DNA of 64,000 nt, taken from Candidatus Obscuribacter sp. (GTDB lineage: Bacteria > Cyanobacteriota > Vampirovibrionia > Obscuribacterales > Obscuribacteraceae). Shown piece after piece: positions 10,101 to 17,905 of this stretch. The stretch spans positions 1 through 64,000 of the forward strand of contig JADKDV010000001.1 in assembly GCA_016718315.1 (NCBI GenBank), read 5' to 3'. Numbering within the stretch: position 1 is the stretch's first letter; each line of letters starts with the position of its first letter. The position numbers and the translations under genes were made by a program. The notes beneath the pieces were generated by a model. That model ran no database searches and was not told where the DNA came from. It worked only from the letters and a program-made list of their open reading frames with translations.

Positions 10101-12025
10101 GCGGCAGCAAGACAACTGGCGACACGGTCTCGATAGTTGCGTTTGACTCAGGGCTGACTGGTGGCACCGAGACAGCATCATACTCCGTCCAATCGGGCGA
10201 CGACCTCTCCGCCATTACTGCTGGGCTAGCCGCTTCGATCAATGCCAACACCGACCTCCAGAGTATTGGTGTGTCAGGATCATCGAGTGGGCAGATTTTG
10301 ACTATTAGCTCTAATTCTCTCAATGAGACAACGTATAGAGGGACGACCAGCTCGACAGCTACAGAAGTCGTCTCTATAGGTTTGCCGCAAAATGGTACAC
10401 AGACGGTGGTGATAGGCGGGACCAAGACCACCGGCGATGTGCTGACACTGACCATATATGATGCTGGTCTCTCTGGTGGCTCAGAGGCAGTGGCTTACAC
10501 AGTTCTATCCGGTGATACGCTGACTAGTCTTGCCGCCAATCTAACGGCTGCGATTAACGCCAATACAAGTCTCCAGGCAGTAAATCTATCTGCCACCTCA
10601 AGTGGTACCGTTGTGTTTGTTAAATCATCCTCGATAAATGCCACCACATATGCCAAGTCATTAAGCGGTGGAGCGACAGAGACCATTGCGCTAGCGCCGT
10701 CGACGAGTGCCAATCTCTATGGCTACAACAACCTTAATGAGTTGACGAGCATAGCAGCAGGCGGTCCAGCCAAGTTTGAAGGCAATACTAACAAGGCCCT
10801 AACTGCTGCGTCAGTTAATAGCAATCCAGCGAAGCTATCGGACTCGCTGAAATTTGATGCCAGTCCATCTCTCAGCAGCGGGATAAATACCGTGCCGATT
10901 GCTGTGACAGATGCAAACAGCACAACAGTGACAAATAATTACCGGGTGGCGACGAATGGCAGCGCCAGTGCCACACCTACTTTTGATGCCAATGGGAATA
11001 TGACTAGCGATGGGACTAACACTTATCTATGGGACGCTGAAGATAGGCTTATTAAAATCAGTTATCCCGGAATTGGCAACTACACACAAATCTTCTATGA
11101 CGCCTCTGGTATAAAAAGCAAAATTACTGAGACTTTGGCGAACTCACTTACAAATACCAAACAGTTCATTAACTCAGAGATGCAAATGAGAGAAGAACGT
11201 GACGCTGGGAACGTTGTCTTAAAGAGATTTTTTGGTCTTGGCCAAACATCCGGCAGTTCGAACTACTTCTACACCATCGATCATCTTAACTCCGTACGAG
11301 ATTTGACGGATATCTCGGGTGTTTTACAGGCGAAATATAATTATGATATGTGGGGACGACCAATAGTGACCGCCTTTGCACCGAAGACCGACTTCATGTA
11401 TGCTGGATATTACTGGCACGAACGAAGCGGCCTACATCTAACTAGGCATCGTGCATACAATCCAGATTTAGGTCGATGGATAAATCGTGATCCGATTGGA
11501 GAGTCAGGATCTATTAACCTGTTCTGTTATGTGGATAACTCACCAATTGCCAGTACAGATGTTGAAGGACTCGATGGAAAGTTAACGATTTGTGCTATAC
11601 CAGGCAATCCAGGATTTCTGGCACTGTGTGGCTGTGAGCCAGGCCATGTGTGGCTTGCCTGGGAAGAATCAAAGGGCTCAAAGCTTCCCAATCCTCTATC
11701 AGACGGGACATATGGCACATGGCAAAGTGACGGACTTAAATTCAACGGTCCAGAGATCGGCTATACCAGCGGTACGCAAGCCAAGATTGGAGGCGCCTGT
11801 AAAACTTGGAAAATCAGTGATCGCGGAGAGATGGCCCTTAAGAAATTTATTACTGAAACCAGCAAACTAGGTAAGAAGGCCTGGTCATTTCCTAACAACA
11901 CATGCGTGCAATTTGCTAATAATGGCTGGAACAAAGCGGGTGGGCCAAATCTCGGGTTAGATAGCCAGTCAAGCCCACAGGACGCTGCTGATTCGATTCG
12001 AGCCCATGGAGGAACAGAATTCTAA
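7190..12025 (+). CDS. RHS/YD-repeat protein, main body with RHS core and permuted papain-like C-terminal tip
   Basis: This 1,611-codon frame has many YD repeats (GRTFSYSYDTNK, GYTIVYEYDALNRPTKSNYADG, ADWTYDAMSRITAESNALG), which form the RHS beta-cocoon. It ends in the RHS core (HLTRHRAYNPDLGRWINRDPIG, then YVDNSPIASTDVEG). About 145 residues follow as a variable tip: GHVWLAWE supplies a His and NNTCVQFANNGWNKAGG a Cys followed by Phe-Ala, in His-then-Cys order. That order fits circularly permuted papain/NlpC-P60-like peptidases, a tip class known in polymorphic toxins. Inserted between YD repeats are ~95-residue modules (separate entry). The membrane protein that follows starts one base after this stop. 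A 10-G run at 8891-8900 is suspicious but keeps frame. Toxin function is inferred from architecture. Confidence 0.88.
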   Translation: MVSLKTEQTGLIRYNYYQVPGGTANMTFKSHERQTVNASLTGTIVSGDVVTIYVNPVSLFTATASYTVQPGDTAASICTGMAAALNSNATFLSYDGTAVASGNSIKLQSFCQEPLSYSTGTTGSEQFAYSSLRNGTVQLKENTFNDIGKLTKSVDPVGRTFSYSYDTNKIDLLEVRETQGSDNYLLGHWEYNSQHEPVKYIDGSAQETDYAYNSSGQLISITDANSNTTTLQYTGTSIATISGTVTNGNVLTITLHDAGLSGGQKSKSYTVTSGNTLSNIATGLASAINGDTDLQGIGVSASSAGAVVTLISHSTNVTTYTQSTSGGATEVITFGANSFGYLTQINGPLPGNEDITTLQYDGYGRLYSVTDSEGYTIVYEYDALNRPTKSNYADGTFEQTAYSRLDAVLRTDRTGKTFQKVFDSLGQLRFIIDALGRKTQYTWCTCGSLASLVDPAGNATTWSHDIQGRQILKSYLDSSTNGFVYEQKTSRLKLTTDALSQKKNFFWNNDGTLYQKSYLNPVNPTADISSFWDYNFKRLAKQTKNDWGSYSYTYNNFVTSSSATPITGGGALQLVHNDVVPNSDVTYAFDALGRTNNRSINGSSNSADWTYDAMSRITAESNALGTFNYTYVDDASGSSKGSKRLASVNYPNSQVTKYDWYPNLQDQRLKQITNLASSGATISQFDYRYDPDGQINQWQQLQGNTSLNYILRYDQSGQLVDAAASGGIKNTRYLMQEHFAYDLASNRTGNQNSSVTKARLSGSATAGNVLTITTTDSGLSGGSAAVNYTVQSGDTLSVIATKLAEAIAVSSSLQSIGVTAASDGSVLSIKSSSPNVTTYAATTSGGATASIAMGYTDNFVENAVFGGTKTTGDVLTLTFKDAALSGGQKSINYTVLSGDNLTSIATAIKTAINADTDLQTLAVTATSIGTALTIKSTSANSTTYAQSVSTGATETIALSINQNGPMRIGIGGSKTTGDTVSIVAFDSGLTGGTETASYSVQSGDDLSAITAGLAASINANTDLQSIGVSGSSSGQILTISSNSLNETTYRGTTSSTATEVVSIGLPQNGTQTVVIGGTKTTGDVLTLTIYDAGLSGGSEAVAYTVLSGDTLTSLAANLTAAINANTSLQAVNLSATSSGTVVFVKSSSINATTYAKSLSGGATETIALAPSTSANLYGYNNLNELTSIAAGGPAKFEGNTNKALTAASVNSNPAKLSDSLKFDASPSLSSGINTVPIAVTDANSTTVTNNYRVATNGSASATPTFDANGNMTSDGTNTYLWDAEDRLIKISYPGIGNYTQIFYDASGIKSKITETLANSLTNTKQFINSEMQMREERDAGNVVLKRFFGLGQTSGSSNYFYTIDHLNSVRDLTDISGVLQAKYNYDMWGRPIVTAFAPKTDFMYAGYYWHERSGLHLTRHRAYNPDLGRWINRDPIGESGSINLFCYVDNSPIASTDVEGLDGKLTICAIPGNPGFLALCGCEPGHVWLAWEESKGSKLPNPLSDGTYGTWQSDGLKFNGPEIGYTSGTQAKIGGACKTWKISDRGEMALKKFITETSKLGKKAWSFPNNTCVQFANNGWNKAGGPNLGLDSQSSPQDAADSIRAHGGTEF
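9460..10690 (+). repeat. Four tandem ~95-residue modules inside the RHS protein (three more diverged copies upstream)
   Basis: Four adjacent units, each about 100 codons, start near 9460, 9775, 10085 and 10400. Each follows the pattern GG-K-TTGDVLTLT--DAGLSGG, then YTVLSGDTLTSIA--L-AAIN, then a Leu-Gln segment, then ATSSGT-LTIKS, then TTYA-S-SGGATETI. A fifth copy sits at about 7905-8205, and diverged or broken copies at about 7310-7560 and 6990-7195. The modules interrupt the YD repeats and look like beta-sandwich insertions with a LysM-reminiscent 'SGDTL' turn. Confidence 0.8.
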
Positions 12026-12026
12026 T

Positions 12027-12828
12027 ATGAAGCCAAACGGCCAGCTAGATATTTTCGGGCTCTATAGTAAAGCGAGTACTTTTAAGCTTATTGTCGTACA
12101 AGGGCTCATTGCTGGATTTGTAAGCTATCTCATAGCATCCATTTTGACAGCGCCGTGTAAAAATCTTCAGGAACACGATCATCATTTAGCTGCACAGTGG
12201 GTTTACTCTATGCGGTTCTTGCGCCTATTGGCTGCCGCAAAGTCAAAACACTTCAAAAAAAAGCAGCCTCAAGCGAGTACTTACCGGGATATTGTTTGGA
12301 GGTGTCTACGCCTTTCTGAGTGAATTTTTTAGAAATTATGGTTTAACCATGATATTGTTTCCGAGCCTCATTATTGCGACCTCTTATGTTGCCTTAAATA
12401 TTTCAGACAATTCGCAAATTTCCATGGTTAGAAAATTAAGGGCATGCGCCGATGGCTTAATTGCCGGTGCGAGTTTAGCCCTGATTCACACATTATTGCT
12501 GAGCTCTGGTTTACTCGTACTAAGCTACTTCGGTTTTATTTATTTTCAAGATATCTCTGCTTCAAGATACATACAAGCGGTATCAGTTATAGGAACATGT
12601 TCTTTTAGTTTGGCGAGCTGCTTTTTTTTCATTTTAATTACTAAGCTTAGCAATGAACCTGTTCCACCCCTTAAATCGAGTTTTACTAAAGAACTTGTCA
12701 GAATTTTCATTGTGCTGTTGGCTGTGACTTGCTTGTCCAATGGAGATAAATTTTGGAAACCCCTTAATAAACAGATTCTTCAACTATTTACTTCGTCTCC
12801 ACATGATAAAAAGAGGAAGCTATCATAG
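12027..12828 (+). CDS. Multi-spanning membrane protein directly after the RHS tip; immunity candidate (frameshifted)
   Basis: The ATG at 12027 lies one base after the RHS stop, implying coupled translation. The frame as written changes twice, and both changes are repaired by adding one A: in the A5 run 12159-12163 and in the A8 run 12255-12262. The repaired protein (about 268 residues) has hydrophobic segments around FKLIVVQGLIAGFVSYLIAS, VGLLYAVLAPIG, LTGILFGGVYAFLSEFF, MILFPSLIIATSYVAL, a long central pair, and a final FIVLLAVTCLS, so roughly five to six membrane spans. No family recognised. Genes placed immediately after an RHS tip are typically immunity proteins; an integral membrane partner is less usual for a peptidase tip, so an accessory role is possible. 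Confidence 0.65.
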
Positions 12829-13115
12829 GGATTTAACGTGTGCAATTTTATGAATTGTAATGACGTTTAAATACTTTTCGAGAACCATCACCAACTATGC
12901 AAATTCAACAAAATTGCTCAGGTTCGTGAAGCCCCGGAATGTGTCAATAGTTTTGAGACACTTTTTTTCATTGTAATTTAGAGTCAGTGTAAAAACAAAG
13001 TTCGCCGTTGAACGATACATCGCCCTTCAGACACTTCGCTGCAAAATGACATAAAGTATTTCAGGCATTTTTGCCGAATTCGATCCTTTATGGTCCCCAA
13101 AACTTGTTTGCCATT

Positions 13116-13158
13116 AGTAGAAGGAAAACGCCCACTGCATGGGCGTTTTCCTTCTACT
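13116..13158. repeat. Perfect 19-bp hairpin downstream of the IS3-family transposase
   Basis: AGTAGAAGGAAAACGCCCA at 13116-13134 pairs perfectly with 13140-13158 around the 5-base loop CTGCA. Neither side carries a strong T tract. It lies immediately past the end of the transposase coding similarity, so it may be a terminator that shields the element or part of the element's end. Confidence 0.75.
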
Positions 13159-13346
13159 GGTTTGATACATAACCAATATTACGGAGACACTAACGCCAGA
13201 GTCGCTGATAATAGTGATACTTGCCACGGTATCAAATGCGTTTGGTTCTTGTGGACGGTTGATCCAAACCGCGGACGGGAGTTCAGCCACTTTGGGATGC
13301 CTTTAACAAAGCGCTCTGGAAACTTTTCAAATATGTCCGAGAGTAC

Positions 13347-14192
13347 TTAGTGTCTTCGACGATTGCATTCCTCTCCGGCTCCGTAATGAACTATAGATGG
13401 AGTCAGATAGCCGATGCCGGAATGATAATGTTCCTCGTTGTAGCGGTCAAAGAAATCACGACAGAACCGCCGTGCATCCTCGATGCTGCCAAATCGTCTT
13501 GGAAAGAGCGGCTGATACTTCAGTGTCTTGAAGTGGCTTTCTGGGAATGGATTGTCGTTGCTGACGTGCGGGCGACTATGCGATTTTGTGATTCCCAGGT
13601 CAGCCATCAAGAGAGCCACGCTCTTTGATTTCATCGATGCGCCACGGTCAGCATGAATATAGAGTTGGTGGTCTTCTTCTATGTCCTGCCTTTGCATGTC
13701 TCCTCTAGGAGGTCTCTTGCCAGTAGACTGGTCTCTCTGTCGGCGATCATCCAGCCCACAACGTAGCGGCTGTAGATGTCGATAATCACGTATAAGTGGT
13801 AGAACTTCCACTTCCTGGCCTTTAAGCTTGGTGATGTCCCATGACCAAACTTGATTCAGCCCAGTCGCCAGAAGTTCTGGTTTTACATATTCCGGTGGCG
13901 CAAAATGTTGCGTCTTTCTTTGTACTTGATCGTTCTCGACGAGTATCCGATACATTGTGGACACCGAACACAGGTACACGCCTTCATCGAGCAATGCCGC
14001 ATAAATCTGTGCTGGTGGTTTGTCGCCAAATCGGTTCGAGTTTAAAATAGATAGTACTTGCTCCCTTTCAGCCAGCGACAGCGCTCTATGTGAAGTTCGT
14101 TTTCGATGGACCTGTGGTGGAGCAAGGTTCTTCCTTGTGCGTCTATAGAAGGTCGATATTGGAAGTCCCACTGCTGCGCATGCGGTCCTCAC
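13347..14192 (-). CDS. IS3-family transposase OrfB (integrase core), frameshifted
   Basis: This is the DDE integrase-core half of the transposase. The N-terminal helix-turn-helix segment (CAAVGLPISTFYRR) and the HTH_21-type region (LNSNRFGDKPPAQIYAALLDEG) are clear. Catalytic motifs: first Asp in VWSWDITKLKG; the second Asp lies in a segment read out of frame between about 13700 and 13820, where the alternative frame restores an IIDIYSRYVVGWM-like strand; the Glu is in SNDNPFPESHFKTLKY. HADRGASMKSK and ITKSHSRPHVSNDNP are family hallmarks. The two compensating shifts in the middle and the broken C-terminus mean it is inactive as written. It follows OrfA on the same strand. Confidence 0.85.
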   Translation of the reverse strand: MRTACAAVGLPISTFYRRTRKNLAPPQVHRKRTSHRALSLAEREQVLSILNSNRFGDKPPAQIYAALLDEGVYLCSVSTMYRILVENDQVQRKTQHFAPPEYVKPELLATGLNQVWSWDITKLKGQEVEVLPLIRDYRHLQPLRCGLDDRRQRDQSTGKRPPRGDMQRQDIEEDHQLYIHADRGASMKSKSVALLMADLGITKSHSRPHVSNDNPFPESHFKTLKYQPLFPRRFGSIEDARRFCRDFFDRYNEEHYHSGIGYLTPSIVHYGAGEECNRRRH

Positions 14193-14267
14193 GGTAATGC
14201 CTGTTTCCTGCGTTGCTCTTTCGACTTCCTGAATCAGCCTATCGTATCGCCTCCTCCAGATGGGTTC

Positions 14268-14825
14268 TCAAGACTTCCGCAACTGTTTTTTGAGTTGAAT
14301 AACCTCATTCGCCCGTGCGAGGAGCTTTGTGAGCGCGCAAGTTCAATGCGGAGTTTTGATTTCCTCAGTTCCGGAATTTGTTTTCGGACCTTTCTTCTTC
14401 TCTTCCAGTCCGCGTTCTTTTTCTTCCTGACGCCATTTCTGGATAGCGGATGAATAATTCTCTCTGCGGAGTATTGCTGCCACCTTGCCCGTCGGAGTAG
14501 TATCTATCTCATCCAAAATTTGTTTCTTATCTGCAGCTGAAAAGAAACGCCGCCGTGGACGTTCTGAAACTTCCGTTTTCGGAAGTTCTCGTTCTGCCCC
14601 TGACTCAGCTCTTTCAGATGATGTTGGCGATCTTTTTCCAAGATCATTCCACTCGGGGTGAAATGGCTTAAGCTTACGGACCCAATGATAATACAGAGAT
14701 TTTCCAACACCCTTTTCTTGATGAACGCTGTAATGCCAGATGGGTATTCTCTGACTCGTAATAAAACCTAGTCCAATAGCTCGGACGCTGCTTCAGCGGT
14801 AAATCATCTGATGGTGGTGTTTGCA
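14268..14825 (-). CDS. IS3-family transposase OrfA (DNA-binding part), frameshifted
   Basis: The reading starts at an ATG at 14825 (MQTPPSDDLPLKQRPSYW) and needs one shift at a GGG run near 14710 to continue as GVGKSLYYHWVRKLKPFHPEW. It then reaches the conserved helix-turn-helix part RRRFFSAADKKQILDEIDTT and GKVAAILRRENYSSAIQKWR. An in-frame TGA at 14343-14345 separates this from a leucine-zipper-like tail (LTKLLARANEVIQLKKQL) ending near 14268. The order HTH then coiled coil is normal for OrfA of this family, which dimerises and binds the element ends. Confidence 0.7.
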
Positions 14826-14910
14826 TGATCCTCCATTGCAAAGCTCAGCATGAACCAAATACGATACCAATGCAAGCACTCAGGTGAGCAGATGCGGTGG
14901 ATATCGACTG

Positions 14911-14994
14911 AATGTGGAATTACTATGTCTTTGGCTTATGCACTACTCTAAATTAGACTGCGTAGGTTGTCTCAGTTGTCATAGACACAGAGGG
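14911..14994 (+). repeat. 84-bp inverted repeat, left copy
   Basis: Matches the reverse complement of 16144-16227 at 83 of 84 positions by eye (one C/T difference). The identity stops abruptly on both sides. It lies just downstream of the IS3-family element and just upstream of a cut coding frame. Confidence 0.9.
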
Positions 14995-15179
14995 CTGGAG
15001 GAAAAACGCAGTTCAATTATCAAACACCTTTCAATGGACACTATTCAGGTTTCAACCATGGTGCTTGGGAGTATAATCTTGAAGGTGAATATGTCGAGCC
15101 TCAGTGCTTCTGGGAAGGTGACCCATTTCCGGTAAGTCAAGATTACCCTCATGAAATTTGGTGCGTAACATGCGAGTGA
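14985..15179 (+). pseudogene. Cut C-terminal coding fragment, possible toxin tip
   Basis: An open frame enters from the inverted repeat with no start codon and runs about 64 residues to a TGA at 15177-15179 (…FNYQTPFNGHYSGFNHGAWEY, then EPQCFWEGDPFPVSQDYPHEIW, WCVTCE). The composition, rich in aromatic residues with Cys and Trp at the end, looks coding rather than random. The stop overlaps the ATG of the next gene (TGATG). A short C-terminal fragment coupled to a small downstream gene is what remains when a polymorphic-toxin tip is cut from its carrier. I cannot name a toxin family. Confidence 0.4.
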
Positions 15180-15883
15180 TGAAAGTTCCATTTATGAGTT
15201 ATTTGAACTTAAAGGCTCTATTGGTCTTAGCAATCTCAATTGCTTTTATGTCGAATGCATACGCAGATCTCCCTGCACCTGGTAGTGAAAATTTAACATT
15301 ATCTACCACTGACACTGACAAATTGTTGTCAGTTATAGAATTGGTGGACAATGGAGCAATTCATCAGAATATGAAGCTTACGGAAGTGGAAAACCTATTT
15401 CAAAGGAAGCGTGCTGAAGGTTTTCCATCACCAGGCTCGTTAAATTGGTTTGTAGTCCCCTTGTCCAGCTCTCGAAGGACCTGGCAAATCATATTTGACT
15501 ACGATGAACTTGGAGTCGTCAAATACTACACGCTAACGAACTTCGAGACTAAACTAGGTCCCATATATCGAACGGCTCCCACTCAAGCTGAAATAGACAA
15601 AGTGGCGACTGCCTATAAAAACGCCACTACAGACGGTGAACGTCTTAATATTTGTATTACGGCAATAAACACTGCCTTAATTGGAACTGAAGTGCCTATC
15701 TCAAACATCTCCAAAATATGTGGGCAGTCATGGATATCAGAAGCGCCGATCAATGGTCTAAAAACCTATTCAGTCCCACTTTCTAGATGCTCAAATGGTT
15801 GGCGTTTGTTTTTTTCCGTGCAAGGCAATTTCGTAGATCAGTATTATCTCTCAAAAATCAGACCAGCTCAAACTAACAAGTAG
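15179..15883 (+). CDS. Exported hypothetical protein with two related domains; immunity candidate
   Basis: The ATG at 15179 overlaps the preceding stop. Residues 1-30 form a signal peptide (hydrophobic LKALLVLAISIAFM, then NAYA). The mature protein, about 200 residues, seems to hold two copies of a small domain: one with PGSLNWFVVPLSSSRRTWQ plus IIFDYDELGVVKYYTL, the second with SWISEAPINGLKTYSVPLS plus WRLFFSVQGNFVDQYYLS. Both read as an edge strand, a 'vPLS' turn and a Tyr-Tyr strand. No catalytic motif. It lies inside the 1.15-kb interval bounded by the 84-bp inverted repeats. A periplasmic immunity protein is a guess from position only. Confidence 0.6.
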   Translation: MKVPFMSYLNLKALLVLAISIAFMSNAYADLPAPGSENLTLSTTDTDKLLSVIELVDNGAIHQNMKLTEVENLFQRKRAEGFPSPGSLNWFVVPLSSSRRTWQIIFDYDELGVVKYYTLTNFETKLGPIYRTAPTQAEIDKVATAYKNATTDGERLNICITAINTALIGTEVPISNISKICGQSWISEAPINGLKTYSVPLSRCSNGWRLFFSVQGNFVDQYYLSKIRPAQTNK

Positions 15884-15884
15884 T

Positions 15885-16008
15885 TTTGAATAATATGAGA
15901 GTGTCTGGCTGTGTTGGCGGTCATGCCGGCCTTGGATGCGGCCACCTCAAGTGGGCAGGTCTGCCGATATTTCATGAATTTGCGGATCTGTTCTTTCGTG
16001 CAGGTCAT
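15885..16008 (-). pseudogene. N-terminal remnant of an IS21-family IstA-like transposase
   Basis: From an ATG at 16008 the frame reads TKEQIRKFMKYRQTCPLEVAA followed by SKAGMTANTAR, matching the N-terminal helix-turn-helix of IstA-type transposases (…eqirrfmk…leqAA.kAGMs.kTAR.y). The similarity ends about residue 35 and the frame runs out near 15870, so the rest of istA and all of istB are missing. The right copy of the 84-bp inverted repeat lies about 136 bases upstream of this start, where an IS21 end would be expected. Confidence 0.55.
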
Positions 16009-16143
16009 CTGACAATCCCCAGCCAAGTTTTTGTGACGTATTTAATGTACATCACCGCGAACTGATGGGCTTTTTGCCAAGTTTCCAACCTGCAATTCGA
16101 ATTGTCGTTTGGAATGGATCTAGTTGTCGCCGAACAAAAAGTC

Positions 16144-16227
16144 CCCTCTGTGTCTATGATAACTGAGACAACCTACGCAGTCTAATTTAGAGTAGTGCAT
16201 AAGCCAAAGACATAGTAATTCCACATT
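16144..16227 (-). repeat. 84-bp inverted repeat, right copy
   Basis: Partner of 14911-14994 in opposite orientation. It sits upstream of the IstA remnant, so it probably corresponds to an insertion-sequence end. Confidence 0.9.
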
Positions 16228-16315
16228 CCGGAACAACTTTCGATCATCCTGCGATCGTGTGCCCGCATCTTAGTAGCTGTAGAATAAAGTCTTTAGTGAA
16301 GTAATAAGAGTCGAG

Positions 16316-17103
16316 ATGAGTCTTATAAGTAAGCAAAAATTCGTTGACCATAAGACAGCAGCACCTGGCGGCTCTGCAATGCTGATTGGGAGATGTTTGT
16401 TATTGCTATGTCTCCCGGCATTGGTTATCACTACGCTGTCTTCGACAGCAATTGCCGCTGATCTGGCTGGTGATGAAGAAGGGGTCGCCAAGAAGCCCAG
16501 AAAGTGGGAGATCAGGCAAAAGCCCAAAACAAGTATCTTGAAGCTATTGAACAATTTAAAGGCGCGAAAAGAGATTTGCCGTTAAGTTGGGCGTTGCGAA
16601 ACTTGGGTGATATTTATACTCAGCAAAATAAGCTTGCCGAAGCTGCGGACAGCTATAACAATGCATTGAAAATTCGCAAAAGCGTGCTTGTTCGCGGCAC
16701 TGATGACAATAATATTGCCATCTCAAGCCTGAACCGAAAAATGTTGGAAAGAGATACTGCCCTCATAATGGTGGCATTAGGTAGTGTTTATACAAGGCAG
16801 CAGGATTTTACAAAAGCTCAATCCACGTTGTCGGATGCCTTGTCTGTAGTAAAAGCTAGTTGGGGACCGGAACATGATTGCACAGGAGTAGCGCTTGCTG
16901 CTATTGGTGACCTGAAGTTTGCGCAAGGAAAGTATGCCGAGGCAGAGAGCTATTATAAGCAAGCCATGTCCATTAGGAGCAAATACCACCCTTTGAAAGA
17001 GCTAGATATTTTGGTGGCAAATTATTCCTCTGTGTTGAAAGCGCTCAAGAAAGACCGAGAAGCAAATCAACTGAAGATCAAGACCAAGAGTAAATCGAAA
17101 TAA
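16316..17103 (+). CDS. Secreted TPR-repeat protein (frameshifted)
   Basis: Two overlapping frames, 16316-16585 and 16504-17103, join near 16490-16500 into one protein. The first supplies a signal peptide (LLLLCLPALVITTLSSTAIA followed by acidic residues). The second supplies at least three TPR units: LSWALRNLGDIYTQQNKLAEA with ADSYNNALKIRKS; LIMVALGSVYTRQQDFTKA with QSTLSDALSVVKA; GVALAAIGDLKFAQGKYAEA with ESYYKQAMSIR. The Gly-Ala-Tyr-Ala pattern at TPR positions is good. The C-terminus is Lys-rich. Probably an exported protein-protein interaction factor; TPR proteins with signal peptides recur throughout this window. Confidence 0.75.
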
Positions 17104-17223
17104 GTTGCAGAGAGAATCCGCATCTCAATATAGAGAGTTTTCCAGTAGAAATAATATTACCGAAAATGACTATTTACGGTAAAGTGAAGGGAAAGAAGAA
17201 TCCCCAAAAGCAGATTTTCACTC

Positions 17224-17860
17224 ATGGCAAAAAAGTCTAACCAGGCATCATTTTCGGTAAAGTCCAAGAAAGTAAAAACTGGACCGCCGATCGCTTACAA
17301 ATCTTGAAAAGCGGTCCAGAGAGTACCTCACTACTGCTGAGGTCAAAAGTCTAATTGAAGCGGCAAAGGGCGTTGGTCGGCACGGTAATCGAGATGCCCT
17401 GCTCATTTTGGTTATGTATCGTCACGCACTTCGGGTCACCGAGCTAGTGGACCTCAAATGGGACCAGGTTGACTTGAATCGTGCAAGACTGCACGTCAAT
17501 CGGCTCAAGAATGGCGACCCATCAGTCCATTATCTAGAAGGCGACGAGATCCGGGCACTGCGCAAGCTACGCCGAGATTATGCCAGCTCCGAATTTGTCT
17601 TCGTTTCGGAGCGCCAGGGGTCTCTTTCAGCCAATGCCATCCACAAGCTTGTAGCCAGAGCTGGCCGGGAGGCCGATTTAGAGCTCAGCGTCCACCCTCA
17701 CATGCTTAGGCACGGCAAGGGCTTCCAATTAGCTTCAGAAGGCGTCGACACGAGGGCTATACAAGCCTATATGGGGCACAAAAATATCCAGCATACTGTT
17801 CTCTACACCCAACTCAATCCAAAGCGTTTTAGGGGCTTCGGAAAAGATGTAATTTTTTAA
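17224..17860 (+). CDS. Short tyrosine recombinase (FimB/invertase-like), frameshifted near its start
   Basis: A site-specific recombinase of about 210 residues: a catalytic domain with almost no N-terminal arm, as in FimB/FimE-type DNA invertases and some IS-borne integrases. The start is ATG 17224; the frame changes near 17305, and the main open frame from 17408 runs to 17860. All catalytic residues are visible: Arg in ALRVTELVDLKW, Lys in NRLKNGD, His and Arg in HPHMLRHG, His in YMGHKNIQHT, and the Tyr nucleophile in TVLYTQLNP. It sits between the 84-bp inverted-repeat interval and the MITE-like element, so it may act on, or have come with, one of them. Confidence 0.85.
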
Positions 17861-17905
17861 AATGGAACATCGAACCGATGGTAGAAACTAATTTGACCAT
17901 TCCCC

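Larger units (their letters stand above)
13160..14825 (-). mobile_element. IS3-family insertion sequence, coding frames disrupted
   Basis: Two consecutive transposase frames on the minus strand, OrfA (14268-14825) and OrfB (13347-14192 plus a frameshifted tail reaching about 13160), match the IS3 layout. The tail can be read as ERFVKGIPK followed by LPSAVWINRPQ, the usual C-terminal motif of these transposases, in a shifted frame. I could not identify terminal inverted repeats or a target duplication with confidence, so the limits given are coding limits only. Confidence 0.8.

Noticed and set aside
9331..10923. Several minus-strand frames of 60-137 residues opposite the RHS modules
   Set aside because: Complement of repetitive coding sequence; they repeat with the same period as the modules and lack start signals.
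13350..14453. Plus-strand frames (92-115 residues) opposite the transposase
   Set aside because: Shadow frames of the IS3-type gene; no ribosome sites and no recognisable domain.
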